In this document: piece by piece, positions 28,026 to 36,339 of the stretch
Position numbering within the stretch: position 1 is the stretch's first letter
Layout of the letters: every line of letters starts with the position of its first letter
Source of the DNA: Streptomyces celluloflavus
GTDB taxonomy: Bacteria > Actinomycetota > Actinomycetes > Streptomycetales > Streptomycetaceae
Reading direction: 5' to 3'
DNA length: 64,000 nt
Assembly (NCBI GenBank): GCA_000720995.1
Contig: JOEL01000028.1
Span: 1 to 64,000 of the forward strand
Program-made: the position numbers and the translations under genes
Notes under the pieces: model-generated
What the model was told of the DNA's origin: nothing
Seen by the model: only the letters and a program-made list of their open reading frames with translations
The model's database searches: none

Positions 28026-29192
28026 TCAGTGCGCGGTGGCGGGCAGCGGCTGCGGTGCGGGCGGGCCGACATACCGGGCCGCCGGGCGGATGATCTTCGA
28101 GTCCTCGGCCTGCTCCAGGATGTTGGCGCTCCAGCCGACGACGCGGGCCGCGCAGAAGGTGGGGGTGAACATCTCGCGCGGCAGGCCGCACAGCTCCATG
28201 ACGACGCCCGCGTAGAACTCCACATTGGTGTGCAGCTCGCGGCCGGGTTTGAGCTCGGCCAGCAGCGCCTCGACCCGCGCCTCCACCTGGACGGCGAATT
28301 CCACCAGCGAACCGCCGAACTCCTCGGCGATACCGCGCAGCATCCGGGAGCGCGGGTCCTCGGTGCGGTAGACGGGGTGCCCGAAGCCCATGATCCGCTC
28401 GCCCCGCAGTACCCGCTCGCGGATCCAGGGGTCGATGCGCTCCGGCGTACCGATGGCATCGAGGGTGTCCAGGGCACGGCTGGGCGCACCACCGTGCAGT
28501 GGCCCGGAGAGCGCGCCGACGGCGCCGACGAGGCAGGCCGCGAGGTCGGCGCCGGTGGAGGTGATGACGCGGGCGGTGAAGGTCGAGGCGTTGAAACCGT
28601 GGTCGATGGTGGAGATCAGATACGTCTCGATCGCCCGGACCCGGTGCGGCTCCGGCTCACGGCCGGTGAGCATGTACAGGTAGTTGGCGGCGTAGGACAG
28701 ATCCGTGCGCGGTTCGATCGGCTGCTGCCCCTGGCCGAGCCGGTGGAGGGCGGTCAGCAGCGTCGGTACGGCGGCGCAGGCGGTGAGCGCGTCCGCGCGG
28801 CGGCGGTCGGGGCCGATGTCGTACAGCGGCCGGAAGCCGGCCGTCGCGCCGAGCAGTGAGAGCGCGGTGCGCAGCCCGGCGAGCGGGCCGGAGAGTGCGC
28901 TCGCGCGGGCGATGGCGGGCAGTACGTCGCGTACGGCGGCGGGCAGAGAGCGCAGTGCGGCGGTGTCGGCCGTGAAGGCCGCCAACTGCGCCGCGTCCGG
29001 CAGCTCACCGTGGAACATCAGGTACCAGACGTCCTCGAAGGTGCGGGCCGTGGCCAGCTCGACGGCGGAGTACTGGCGGTAGTGGTAGAAGCCCTCAAGA
29101 CCCCGGACATCGCCCAGTTCGGTCTCGGTGACGATGACGCCCGCGAGCCCGCGGGGCGCGTCCATCGGTGCGTTCGCCTCAGCGATCGGCAT
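28026..29192 (-). CDS. Citrate synthase family protein
   Basis: 388 residues, condensing acetyl-CoA or propionyl-CoA with oxaloacetate by family. Catalytic His233 (SGPLHGGA) and His272 (GFGHPVYRTEDPR) are present, but the position of the catalytic Asp is Glu325 in HTNVEFYAG. AAGGAG lies 7 nt before ATG 29192. Minus-strand promoter hexamers TTGACA (29256-29261) and TAGACA (29234-29239) with a 16-bp spacer lie inside the palindrome-rich divergent region. The gene faces the HTH-citrate synthase. It could be citrate, methylcitrate or a related synthase. Confidence 0.9.
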   Translation of the reverse strand: MPIAEANAPMDAPRGLAGVIVTETELGDVRGLEGFYHYRQYSAVELATARTFEDVWYLMFHGELPDAAQLAAFTADTAALRSLPAAVRDVLPAIARASALSGPLAGLRTALSLLGATAGFRPLYDIGPDRRRADALTACAAVPTLLTALHRLGQGQQPIEPRTDLSYAANYLYMLTGREPEPHRVRAIETYLISTIDHGFNASTFTARVITSTGADLAACLVGAVGALSGPLHGGAPSRALDTLDAIGTPERIDPWIRERVLRGERIMGFGHPVYRTEDPRSRMLRGIAEEFGGSLVEFAVQVEARVEALLAELKPGRELHTNVEFYAGVVMELCGLPREMFTPTFCAARVVGWSANILEQAEDSKIIRPAARYVGPPAPQPLPATAH

Positions 29193-29220
29193 AGCGGATC
29201 TCCTTGCTCTCCGTCCCCAG

Positions 29221-29296
29221 ATATTGATCCGACTGTCTATGCTTGACGCAATGAGTGTCAATGTTGATTGAATCAATATCAATGTAGGTGGATACG
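29221..29296. promoter_or_regulatory. Divergent AT-rich promoter with nested palindromes
   Basis: Three inverted repeats overlap here: TTGAC-N9-GTCAA (29243-29261), TTGATT-G-AATCAA (29264-29276), and ATATTGAT (29221-29228) with ATCAATAT (29272-29279). The minus-strand promoter for the 29192 gene (TTGACA / TAGACA) lies under them. For the plus gene, TTGAAT (29268-29273) and GATACG (29291-29296) are 17 bp apart and would start transcription at or near ATG 29305. Likely operator for the HTH-citrate synthase or another regulator. Confidence 0.7.
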
Positions 29297-29304
29297 GTGG
29301 CCCC

Positions 29305-30567
29305 ATGGCGGATCAAGACACGGATCGCGGCGCGTCCCACGACACGGCCGGGCAGCGGCTGAGCACCCGGGAGGCGGCCGATCGGCTGGGCGTGAAGCCC
29401 GAGACGGTGTACGCGTACGTCAGCCGCGGCCAGCTGACCAGCCGCCGCGAGCCGGGCGGCCGCGGCAGCACCTTCGACGTGAAGGAGGTCGACGCACTCG
29501 CACGGCGTGGCGGACGCCGCGAGCCCGCGGCCTCCGGAGGCGAGTTGGCGGTCCGTACGAGCATCACCCTCATCGACCGCGACCACTGCTACTTCCGCGG
29601 CGTCGACACCTCCGAACTCGCCGCTCGGTACGGCTACGAGGAAGTCACCGAGTGGCTGTGGACCGGTGAGCTGCACCACGGCATCCGTTTCACCGCACCG
29701 CCGGACGCCCTGGCCGCGGCTCGCCGCGCAGTACAGGCACTGCCTGCACACAGCGGGCCGATGGACCGGCTGCGGGTCGCTCTGATCGCCGCGGCGGCCG
29801 CCGACCCGCTGCGCTTCGATCTGTCCGAGACCGCCGTGCTCGACACTGCCCGCAGCCTCATCCCGACCCTGGTCGACGCCCTGCCACTGCAGGCCCCCGG
29901 CCAGTGCGACGCACAGTCGCTCGCCCCGCGGCTGTGGTCACGGCTGACCTCAGCACCGGCCGACGTGGCGTCGCTACGCGTCCTGGACGCGGCGCTGGTG
30001 CTGCTCATCGACCACGACCTCGCCGCATCGACACTGGCCGTCCGGGTCGCCGCCTCGGCGCGCGCCCATCCGTACGCAATCGTCTCCGCCGGGTTCGGGG
30101 CACTGGACGGCGCCGTGCACGGCGCGGCGAGCGGGCTCGCGCACCGGATGCTGCTGGAGGTGCTGGAGCGGGGCAGCGCGGCCGCGGTCGTCGCCGATCA
30201 CCTACGGGCCGGGCGTCGGGTACCGGGCCTGGGGCACCGCCTCTACCCCGGTGAGGATCCCCGGGCTCGCGCCCTCTTCAGGCTGTTGGAGGACGTGCCG
30301 CAAGCGCGGTCTGCATTGCGGGCGGGGCGCGAGGTGATCACCACCACGGCCCGCCACACCGAACTGCACGCCAACATCGACCTCGCGCTCGCCGTACTCA
30401 CGGTGTCAGCGGGGATGCCTGCCGAAGCAGGTGAAACGATCTTCGCCATCGCCCGTACGGCCGGCTGGATCGCGCACGCACTGGAGGAGTATGCCGAGCG
30501 CCCCCTGAGGATGCGCCCCAGCGGGCAGTACACCGGCCCCCGCCCGCCGTGCCCGCTGCCCTCCTGA
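29305..30567 (+). CDS. Citrate synthase with N-terminal helix-turn-helix
   Basis: 420 residues. Residues 19-68 form an excisionase/MerR-like helix-turn-helix with wing (STREAADRLGVKPETVYAYV, then SRREPGGRGSTFDVKEVDAL). From about residue 85 on it is a citrate synthase with catalytic His272 (GAVHGAASG), His311 (GLGHRLYPGEDPR) and Asp359 (HANIDLALAVL) all in place. Thus both DNA-binding and enzyme parts look intact. ATG 29305 lacks a clear ribosome site and may be leaderless. The divergent citrate synthase and palindromes suggest it may regulate this promoter in response to a metabolite (inference). Confidence 0.9.
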   Translation: MADQDTDRGASHDTAGQRLSTREAADRLGVKPETVYAYVSRGQLTSRREPGGRGSTFDVKEVDALARRGGRREPAASGGELAVRTSITLIDRDHCYFRGVDTSELAARYGYEEVTEWLWTGELHHGIRFTAPPDALAAARRAVQALPAHSGPMDRLRVALIAAAAADPLRFDLSETAVLDTARSLIPTLVDALPLQAPGQCDAQSLAPRLWSRLTSAPADVASLRVLDAALVLLIDHDLAASTLAVRVAASARAHPYAIVSAGFGALDGAVHGAASGLAHRMLLEVLERGSAAAVVADHLRAGRRVPGLGHRLYPGEDPRARALFRLLEDVPQARSALRAGREVITTTARHTELHANIDLALAVLTVSAGMPAEAGETIFAIARTAGWIAHALEEYAERPLRMRPSGQYTGPRPPCPLPS

Positions 30568-30955
30568 AGCCGCCGCTCCACGGTCACGGTCTGCCTGTAG
30601 GTGACGCCGTCACCATCGCCCGCCTCTTGGCCGATCTCCTCAACGGCTCACACCACCCACGGAGAATTGCCGCGCTCAAGGGAGTCGGAGGCCCACACCA
30701 AGGTGGCAATAGTCCGTTCACCCGAGCCAGGCGCTGCGTGGTGATCGCTGCGATCCATGCCGAAGAAACGCGGGCGGGTGGGTCCCGTAGTCGATGAGGA
30801 CACTGGCCTGCCTCAAAAGACGCCGCAGGGCAGGTCCATCATCCCCGCACCACCATGGAATTCGAACCGTCCGAGGCGACCGCGCGGAGCTCACGGCCGT
30901 TGTCGGCGCCTGCGGTCAGTCTTTGACCGCCTGCCCGGATTCCGCTTCCGTCGCG
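30568..30955. other. Gene-free stretch upstream of the iron-box gene
   Basis: About 390 bp with only short frames lacking ribosome sites and codon bias. It may include a worn-out remnant but no family is recognised. The upstream part of the iron-regulated promoter lies at its right end. Confidence 0.35.
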
Positions 30956-30974
30956 GCAGGTTAGGCTCACCTTT
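30956..30974. promoter_or_regulatory. Iron box (DmdR/IdeR-type operator)
   Basis: GCAGGTTAGGCTCACCTTT matches the actinobacterial iron box TTAGGTTAGGCTCACCTAA at 15 of 19 positions, including the whole central AGGTTAGGCTCACCT. It ends directly before GTG 30975 and includes a TAGGCT -10-like hexamer (30962-30967), which would put the transcription start at the GTG, so repressor binding would block the promoter. Confidence 0.8.
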
Positions 30975-31985
30975 GTGAGCACCTGCGCTACTACCTCCCG
31001 CGAATTGGCCGAGCCCGTGGCCGGCACCGCGGCCACCGCCCGGACCTGGCTGCTTGTCGAGCAGACCGGCCCGTGGGGCGCCCAGGCGCTGACCGACAGC
31101 CATCTCGATCCACGCACCGGACGCGCCCTGGAGGCGGCCGCGGATGGCACAGGCGTACGCGTCGCGCTCATCCGCCGCCCCGGCCGACACCCCGACTGCC
31201 ACGCTCTCCCCCACCGCCGCATCTTCCTCGCCCATACCGCCCCCGGCCGCACCTGGGTCCGTACGACGACCGTCACCGACCCGAACGCGCTCCTCCGCCT
31301 CGACTTCGCAGCACTGGGCGCCGGTGAGCACGGCGGGATCTGGGATCCGTACGACGGCGAGCCGCTGGTCCTCATCTGCACCAACGGCAAGCGAGACCGG
31401 TGCTGCGCCCTTCTCGGCCGCCCGCTGGCCGCCGAACTCGCCGCCGACGGAGCCGAGGCGTGGGAGGTCACCCACATCGGCGGACACCGCTTCTCCCCCA
31501 CACTCTTCGTCCTGCCCTACGGCTACGCCTACGGACGGGCCACCGCGCACCTGGTCAAGGACGCCGTCGAGGCCGCCCACGACGGCCGGATCACCCTGGA
31601 CCACTGCCGCGGCCGCTCCACCTGGGACCGCCCCGCCCAGGCCGCCGACCTCGCGGTCCGCGAGCTGATCCGGGAGGAGCGGGCGGACGCACTCGATGTC
31701 ATACGGACCGACGCGGTGCGGCCCGAACCGGTGCGGGCCGACGGCCCGGCGCCTGGTAGCCGGACGCTCGCGGGAAGCTGTCTTGGCTGGACTGTTTCGG
31801 TCGCGCATTCCGACGGCCGCACTTGGCGGGTCACGGTGGAGCAGCGGGCCGACGGTGCTCCGGCGCCCGCCAGCTGTGGTGCGCCGCTCGGTCCACCGGC
31901 GCGTATGGCGGTCACCTCCATCACTGCCGTCACGGGCGCCATCCTGCCGACGTGGCCCTCCCCGCCCGTCCATGCGCTCGTCTGA
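30975..31985 (+). CDS. Sucrase/ferredoxin-like family protein
   Basis: 336 residues with the family's thioredoxin-like ferredoxin fold: CTNGKRDRCCALLGRPLA, and THIGGHRFSPTLFVLPYGY. The N-terminal half contains other conserved Cys/His (RRPGRHPDCHALPHRR). These proteins are thought to bind an iron-sulfur cluster; a role in iron metabolism such as reductive iron release fits the iron box but is inference. GTG 30975 seems leaderless. The C-terminal 90 residues are Pro/Ala-rich and variable. It is followed by degenerate sequence. Confidence 0.85.
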   Translation: MSTCATTSRELAEPVAGTAATARTWLLVEQTGPWGAQALTDSHLDPRTGRALEAAADGTGVRVALIRRPGRHPDCHALPHRRIFLAHTAPGRTWVRTTTVTDPNALLRLDFAALGAGEHGGIWDPYDGEPLVLICTNGKRDRCCALLGRPLAAELAADGAEAWEVTHIGGHRFSPTLFVLPYGYAYGRATAHLVKDAVEAAHDGRITLDHCRGRSTWDRPAQAADLAVRELIREERADALDVIRTDAVRPEPVRADGPAPGSRTLAGSCLGWTVSVAHSDGRTWRVTVEQRADGAPAPASCGAPLGPPARMAVTSITAVTGAILPTWPSPPVHALV

Positions 31986-31986
31986 A

Positions 31987-32225
31987 GCCGACGACCGGCG
32001 CCGCCCGCCTGTTTTTCCCCGGCATCCTTTCCGGCACGCCTGACCTTGCTGCGCCTCGCACATTCGCCGGCACCGCACCAGCACCACACCCATCGTCAGC
32101 CCCAGCGTCACAACAAGCCCCAGGCCAAGCGCAGTCCCCAGTGCCTGCCGCGCCGAAATCGGGCTCCCGCCGCGCCGCGCTGCCACGCCCCATCCTCTGT
32201 CCGCTCGGACCTCCATCGAGCTCAT
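31987..32225 (-). other. Possible 5' part of a small membrane-protein gene
   Basis: An ATG at 32225 has an excellent ribosome site (AGGAGGGGG, 5 nt away) and encodes a basic N-terminus, a good membrane helix (TALGLGLVVTLGLTMGVVLV) and a Cys/Arg-rich segment. However the frame has no stop until 30891, running antisense through the whole preceding gene, so the natural end may have been lost by a frameshift. Coordinates cover only the part outside the opposite gene. Could be a remnant. Confidence 0.3.
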
Positions 32226-33022
32226 GACCGCCCCCTCCTGCCGTTCCTTGCGCACCACGCTCCGCGCTCAGCCACACTTCGGCCTGCGCCCAATCCCTGA
32301 CACCGCTTCGGCGCCGAGCCCGCCACGGACTCGGCACCAGGCAGAAGACCGCAGCGCGTTCACGGCGCAGCGGCCAGCCTTCACTCTGCGAGAGTAAGCG
32401 CACACAATCTGCGGCCGAAATGCCTGTGGATAACTCCGCAGGGCTTCCCCTGACCGCTGACCTCCACGGCCCCGCCGGGAGGCGTGCCCCATCGCCCTCC
32501 GGAACCGGCGCAATACAAACTCCGCCCCGGCCCTCGCCCATCCACTGCTCGTACATACGGACGAAAAGGAAGAACTGGCTTCACGGCCGAGCGCCGTAGA
32601 GCCCTCGGATTCCACACCATTTCTTGATGAAACACCACATTTCGGCGCCCCTACGGATAGGCCAGTCGGTACCCGTACGCCCAGCCCCATCCGGTCAGTC
32701 GGCTACAGCCCGTCCTCGGCCGACGGCCGGCTGGTGCTTCCCAAGCTGCTCCTATCCCGACTCCGTCTGGCTGGCCATGCCGGGCCTTCGCACAGGCACT
32801 GATGGTGCAACTGGCTACCGTCACCCGTGTCACCACACTCGTGACCGGCTTGTTCCTCGCCCCGCTCAGCGCCGAACCCGATGGTTTTCCTGAGCCACAC
32901 GAAGCACCGGCCAGCCATGCAGCACCCACAGACGCCAGCGCCACCGTGAGCCCCCATGACCCTGGGAGTCCCGATGACAGCGAAGGCACTCGTCGATCCG
33001 GAGATGCCACGGGAGCCAGCCG
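32226..33022. other. Degenerate, lower-GC stretch
   Basis: About 800 bp in which frames are interrupted, base composition is less GC-rich than in flanking genes and codon position bias is lost. It leads directly into the broken response-regulator remnant. No transposase, repeat end or integrase was identified. Confidence 0.5.
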
Positions 33023-33450
33023 TTGATCGACGTACTGGTCGTGGACGACGACGTAAGGGTCGCGCAGATCAACGCGGTGCATGTCGCGGAGATCACGGGG
33101 TTCCGCATCACGTGTCTCGCCCACACGGCCGCCGAGGCTCACACGGCCTACCTTCGAAAGTGTCGGCCAGGCGGAGCAGTCCGAAGTCGACTGGATCTTC
33201 GGGGTGTTGGGGGCTGCCACGGTCGTCCCTGCCGAGCTCCCCCAAGAGGCGTTCCCCTGCCACCGCCAATCGCGTCCGCTCCGTACTGCGGTCTGCCGAC
33301 GCTCCGTTGTCCGCCCAGAACGTCACCCTCCAGGCGAGCTTGAGCCGACAGACCACTCAGCTCTACCTCAACCTCCTCGAACGTGCCGGCCCGTTCCGCC
33401 TCACCCTCAGCTACGGCGAGACCGGCCGCCCCAAGCAACGTTACGAATGG
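33023..33450 (+). pseudogene. Broken CitB/DctR-family response regulator
   Basis: Pieces of one regulator lie in order but in different frames. From TTG 33023: IDVLVVDDDVRVAQINAV then ITGFRITCLAHTAAEA, the start of a CitB-type receiver. The rest of the receiver, including the phosphoacceptor Asp, is missing. Near 33163 a second frame gives GQAEQSEVDWIFGVLG (inter-domain linker), and from about 33255 a third frame gives TANRVRSVLRSADAPLSA, QASLSRQTTQLYLNLLERAG and LSYGETGRPKQRYEW, the normal C-terminal winged helix. Thus one large internal deletion and at least two frame changes. The partner kinase was not recognised upstream. Confidence 0.8.
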
Positions 33451-33788
33451 GAACCGTCCCTACCACCCACTGTTCCCACCGGTGAATCCGAGCGCTATGG
33501 CGACGAAAGCCTTGAACAGGACCGACGCCAAAGTCCGGTGGTCGCCGAACACCGATCACCGTTCTGGGAGGCGGCACTTCGCCGCACTGCACGGTTCACG
33601 GCTCACCCGCCACACAGCCCTGTCTCACCCGTCCCGCCCATTCACAGAACGCTCCCTGTTGCACAGTCCCGTTGACCCGGCGCGTCAAAAATGAACGGAA
33701 GAGAGGAAGATCTCGGACGACCATTGCATTCGGATCCCTCCGAATCCATATGTGGAATCGTCCGAATCCTTCCGTATCCTCCACTCCC

Positions 33789-34475
33789 TCAGTTGAGGGG
33801 CCGTCCCGGCGGCTCTGCGAGGCCGTGGCGGTACGCGTAATGGATCGCCTGGGCCCGGTCCCGCAGCCCCGCTTTGGCGAAGAGATTGTTGATGTGGGTC
33901 TTCACCGTCGCGGTGGAGACGTGCAAGGTGCGTGCGATCTCCGGATTCGACTGCCCCTCGGCGACGAGTCGCAGCACCTCCACCTCGCGGGCGGTCAGTC
34001 CGTCCGGGGGCTCGTCCGACGGCTCGGGCAGGGTCCGTGCGGGCTCCGCGAGGCGCTCCAGCAGCCTGCGCTGGATTTTCGGTGACAGTCCGGCGTCTCC
34101 CGACAGCACATCGTCGATGGCGCGGACGATTTCGTCGCCGTCCGCGTCCTTGGTGAGGTAGCCGCGGGCGCCGGCCCGGAGCGCGGGGAAAAGCGATTCG
34201 TCGTCGGCGTAGGTCGTGAGCACCACGACCTGGGTTCCCGGGTGCTCCGCGCGGATGCGGCGGGTCGCCTCGACGCCGTCGCAGCGCGGCATCCGCAGGT
34301 CCATCAGGACGACGTCGGGAGTCAATTCGGCGACGATACGGACCGCCTCCTCGCCGTCCGCGGCCGATCCGACGACCTCGATGCCTGGCAGCAACCCCAG
34401 AAGCATCACGATTCCCTCACGCACCACTGTCTGGTCGTCGGCGACCACGACGCGTGCCACCGTGCGCGCCGTCAT
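33789..34475 (-). CDS. NarL/LuxR-family response regulator
   Basis: 228 residues: receiver with Asp13/Asp14, phosphoacceptor Asp59 (VVLMDLRMPRCDG), Lys in GYLTKDA, and a C-terminal LuxR helix-turn-helix (LTAREVEVLRLVAEGQSNPEIA, shown only in part: REVEVLRLVAEGQSNPEIA). It is translated from ATG 34475, which overlaps the stop of the kinase gene by 4 nt. Signal and targets are unknown. The gene marks the return of normal GC after the decayed stretch. Confidence 0.93.
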   Translation of the reverse strand: MTARTVARVVVADDQTVVREGIVMLLGLLPGIEVVGSAADGEEAVRIVAELTPDVVLMDLRMPRCDGVEATRRIRAEHPGTQVVVLTTYADDESLFPALRAGARGYLTKDADGDEIVRAIDDVLSGDAGLSPKIQRRLLERLAEPARTLPEPSDEPPDGLTAREVEVLRLVAEGQSNPEIARTLHVSTATVKTHINNLFAKAGLRDRAQAIHYAYRHGLAEPPGRPLN

Positions 34476-35638
34476 GCCGGCACCCGCAATCGCACCACGA
34501 AACCCTCCTCATCGGGGCCGGACTCCAACGTTCCGCCGAGGAGTTCCGCCCGCTCCCGCATGCCCAGCAGACCGTACCCGGAACCGCTTCGGGCGAGTGC
34601 ACCCGGCTTCCCACGCCCGCCCGAGTCACGTACCACAAGCCCCACATACCCCTCGGTGTACTCCAGCCGCACGCTCACCCGGGCGCCCGGCGCGTGCTTG
34701 CGCACGTTCGTCAGGGCTTCCTGGGCCACGCGGCGGACCGCGAGGGCGGCCTCCGGCGCGAGCGCACGGTGCTCCCCGGCCACATCCAGCCGCGCGCCCT
34801 CAGCGGCGGTCAGTTCGCGGAGGAAGTCCTCGACCGGGGCAATCTCACCCCGGAGCGCCGAAAGCGCCTCCCGGGTGCCGTCCAGCCCTTCCCTGGCCAT
34901 GCTCCGGCACGCCACCACCCGTTCCAGGAGTTTCGCACGGTCGGTCTCCAGGTCGGTGCTGTGCTGGATCAGCAGTCGGGCCGCCTCCAGGTGCACGAGC
35001 TGAGCGCTCAGGCTGTGTGCGAGGACGTCGTGGATCTCACGGGCGATCCGCCCCCGTTCGGCGAGCGCCGCGGTTTCAGCCTCGGCCTTACGCGCGGCCC
35101 GTTCCTGTGCCAGCAGCCGATGGGCGTTGCCGCGCGCTTCCGAGTCCAGCCGCAGTACGTAGCCCGCCAGTGCCAGTCCCACGGTGGTCGCGGTGGTCAC
35201 CAGCCAGTTGTCGGTGTTCAGCGCGGCGTACACGCCCAGGGAGGCCACGGCGCACGGCAGGGCGGCGCTCAGCGGCAGTCGTTCCATCGCAGTGATCGCG
35301 CAGACACACCACAGGACGATCGCGGGCAGCCGTGCTCCGTACGCGTGACAGGCAAACGCGATGGCCTCCAGTACCAGGAGCAGTGCGACGGACGGCCACA
35401 GGCGGCATCGGAGGGTCATCCGGAAGAAGCCGACGAAGGCGAGCACGCTCAGCGCGAGCCCGGCGATCCCCGCGACCAGGCCCCAGCCGCGGAAGACCCG
35501 GTCCGCGAAGGTGCTCCACAGCAGACCCGCCAGTACGAGGATGCGCAGGCCCCGGCCGATCCACCGCCGGACCCCGTTGCGGTCCTCGCGGGAGAGAGCT
35601 TCCCGCAAGGGCCAGCTCGTCCAGGCGTTCAGCGGCAC
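34472..35638 (-). CDS. NarL-type sensor histidine kinase
   Basis: 388 residues with five or six predicted membrane helices (about 25-150), a coiled coil, HisKA_3 dimerisation region with ERGRIAREIHDVLAHSL (His phosphoacceptor) and an HATPase domain with EALTNVRKHAPG and GSGYGLLGMRERAELLGG. No extracellular sensor domain, so it should detect a membrane or intramembrane signal. GTG 35638 has AGGA 6 nt upstream and avoids overlap with the upstream gene; ATG 35689 is the alternative. Coupled to the downstream regulator by a 4-nt overlap. Confidence 0.9.
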   Translation of the reverse strand: MPLNAWTSWPLREALSREDRNGVRRWIGRGLRILVLAGLLWSTFADRVFRGWGLVAGIAGLALSVLAFVGFFRMTLRCRLWPSVALLLVLEAIAFACHAYGARLPAIVLWCVCAITAMERLPLSAALPCAVASLGVYAALNTDNWLVTTATTVGLALAGYVLRLDSEARGNAHRLLAQERAARKAEAETAALAERGRIAREIHDVLAHSLSAQLVHLEAARLLIQHSTDLETDRAKLLERVVACRSMAREGLDGTREALSALRGEIAPVEDFLRELTAAEGARLDVAGEHRALAPEAALAVRRVAQEALTNVRKHAPGARVSVRLEYTEGYVGLVVRDSGGRGKPGALARSGSGYGLLGMRERAELLGGTLESGPDEEGFVVRLRVPA

Positions 35639-35669
35639 AAGCGGTCCTTCCTGCGGGCGGTGACGGTGC

Positions 35670-36158
35670 TCAGCCCGCGACAGGGACACGGTACGCCGGA
35701 CGCAGGGACTGGGCCCTCCAGGCGGTGACGCCGGTACGGGTCAGCAGCATGGCGGCGATGGAGAGCATCGTGGCCGGGCCGCCCTGGTGGATGCCGAGGG
35801 GTGCACCGACCGCGAAGAGGCCGATACGCAGTGCCATGCTGACGATCCAGACGCCGGCGGTCGCCCAGCCGCCCTTCGTCCAGACGGCGCCCTCGCCATC
35901 CGTCCACATGCGTGTGGTCCAGGCCCAGGCGGCACCGCCGGCCAGTCCGATCACGAGTTGCGCGGCGAGCAGCACGGCGGCCGCCGTGTGGTGCGAGGGG
36001 TCCAGGAGCCCGGGTTCCCGGAGCGCCACGACAGCGAGTACGACGGGCAGTAGCCACCACCTCTTGTTGTCCGTGGTGATGCGCCGCTCCTTGAACTGCC
36101 GGGCGAAGATGATCGCGACAACCGCGACGATCACGAGGATGTTCATCAGGCCGCTCAT
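35670..36158 (-). CDS. CcdC-like membrane protein (DUF1453 type)
   Basis: 162 residues with four predicted helices (NILVIVAVVAIIFA, WWLLPVVLAVVAL, AAAVLLAAQLVIGLAGG, ATAGVWIVSMALRIGLF) and a conserved RQFKERRIT turn after helix 1. The pattern resembles CcdC/DUF1453 proteins of unknown function. It is first in an apparent operon with the kinase and regulator, so it may supply or modulate the signal. A hairpin of parE lies upstream. Confidence 0.75.
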   Translation of the reverse strand: MSGLMNILVIVAVVAIIFARQFKERRITTDNKRWWLLPVVLAVVALREPGLLDPSHHTAAAVLLAAQLVIGLAGGAAWAWTTRMWTDGEGAVWTKGGWATAGVWIVSMALRIGLFAVGAPLGIHQGGPATMLSIAAMLLTRTGVTAWRAQSLRPAYRVPVAG

Positions 36159-36260
36159 GTCCTGAGCCTCCGGGGACTGGTCTCTTCGATGTCATCCACG
36201 ACGCTACGGAGCAGCGCCGCCGGCCGGATCGGAGCCAGGGTGGGGCGGAGGTGGACATCG

Positions 36261-36302
36261 CTACGGGCGCCTCTCCACCCGTGGGTGGACAGACGCCCGT
36301 AG
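36261..36302 (-). terminator. Two-step hairpin terminator after parE
   Basis: Outer 9-bp stem (36261-36269 with 36294-36302) and inner 6-bp stem (36274-36279 with 36284-36289), 38 nt after the parE stop. Confidence 0.8.
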
Positions 36303-36339
36303 GGACCTGCGGCCGGTTCCCGTGAGACCTGCGGCTGGC

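Noticed and set aside
30840-30905. GGTTCGAATTCC on the minus strand, like a tRNA T-loop
   Set aside because: No matching T-stem, acceptor stem or anticodon arm upstream; a chance match.
30891-32225. A 445-codon minus-strand frame opposite the iron-box gene
   Set aside because: Only its first part, outside the opposite gene, looks protein-like; the remainder is antisense shadow, so it is not annotated as a full gene.
32425-32433. A single perfect E. coli-type DnaA box TGTGGATAA in the decayed region
   Set aside because: Isolated, no second box or AT-rich unwinding element; no sign of a replication origin.
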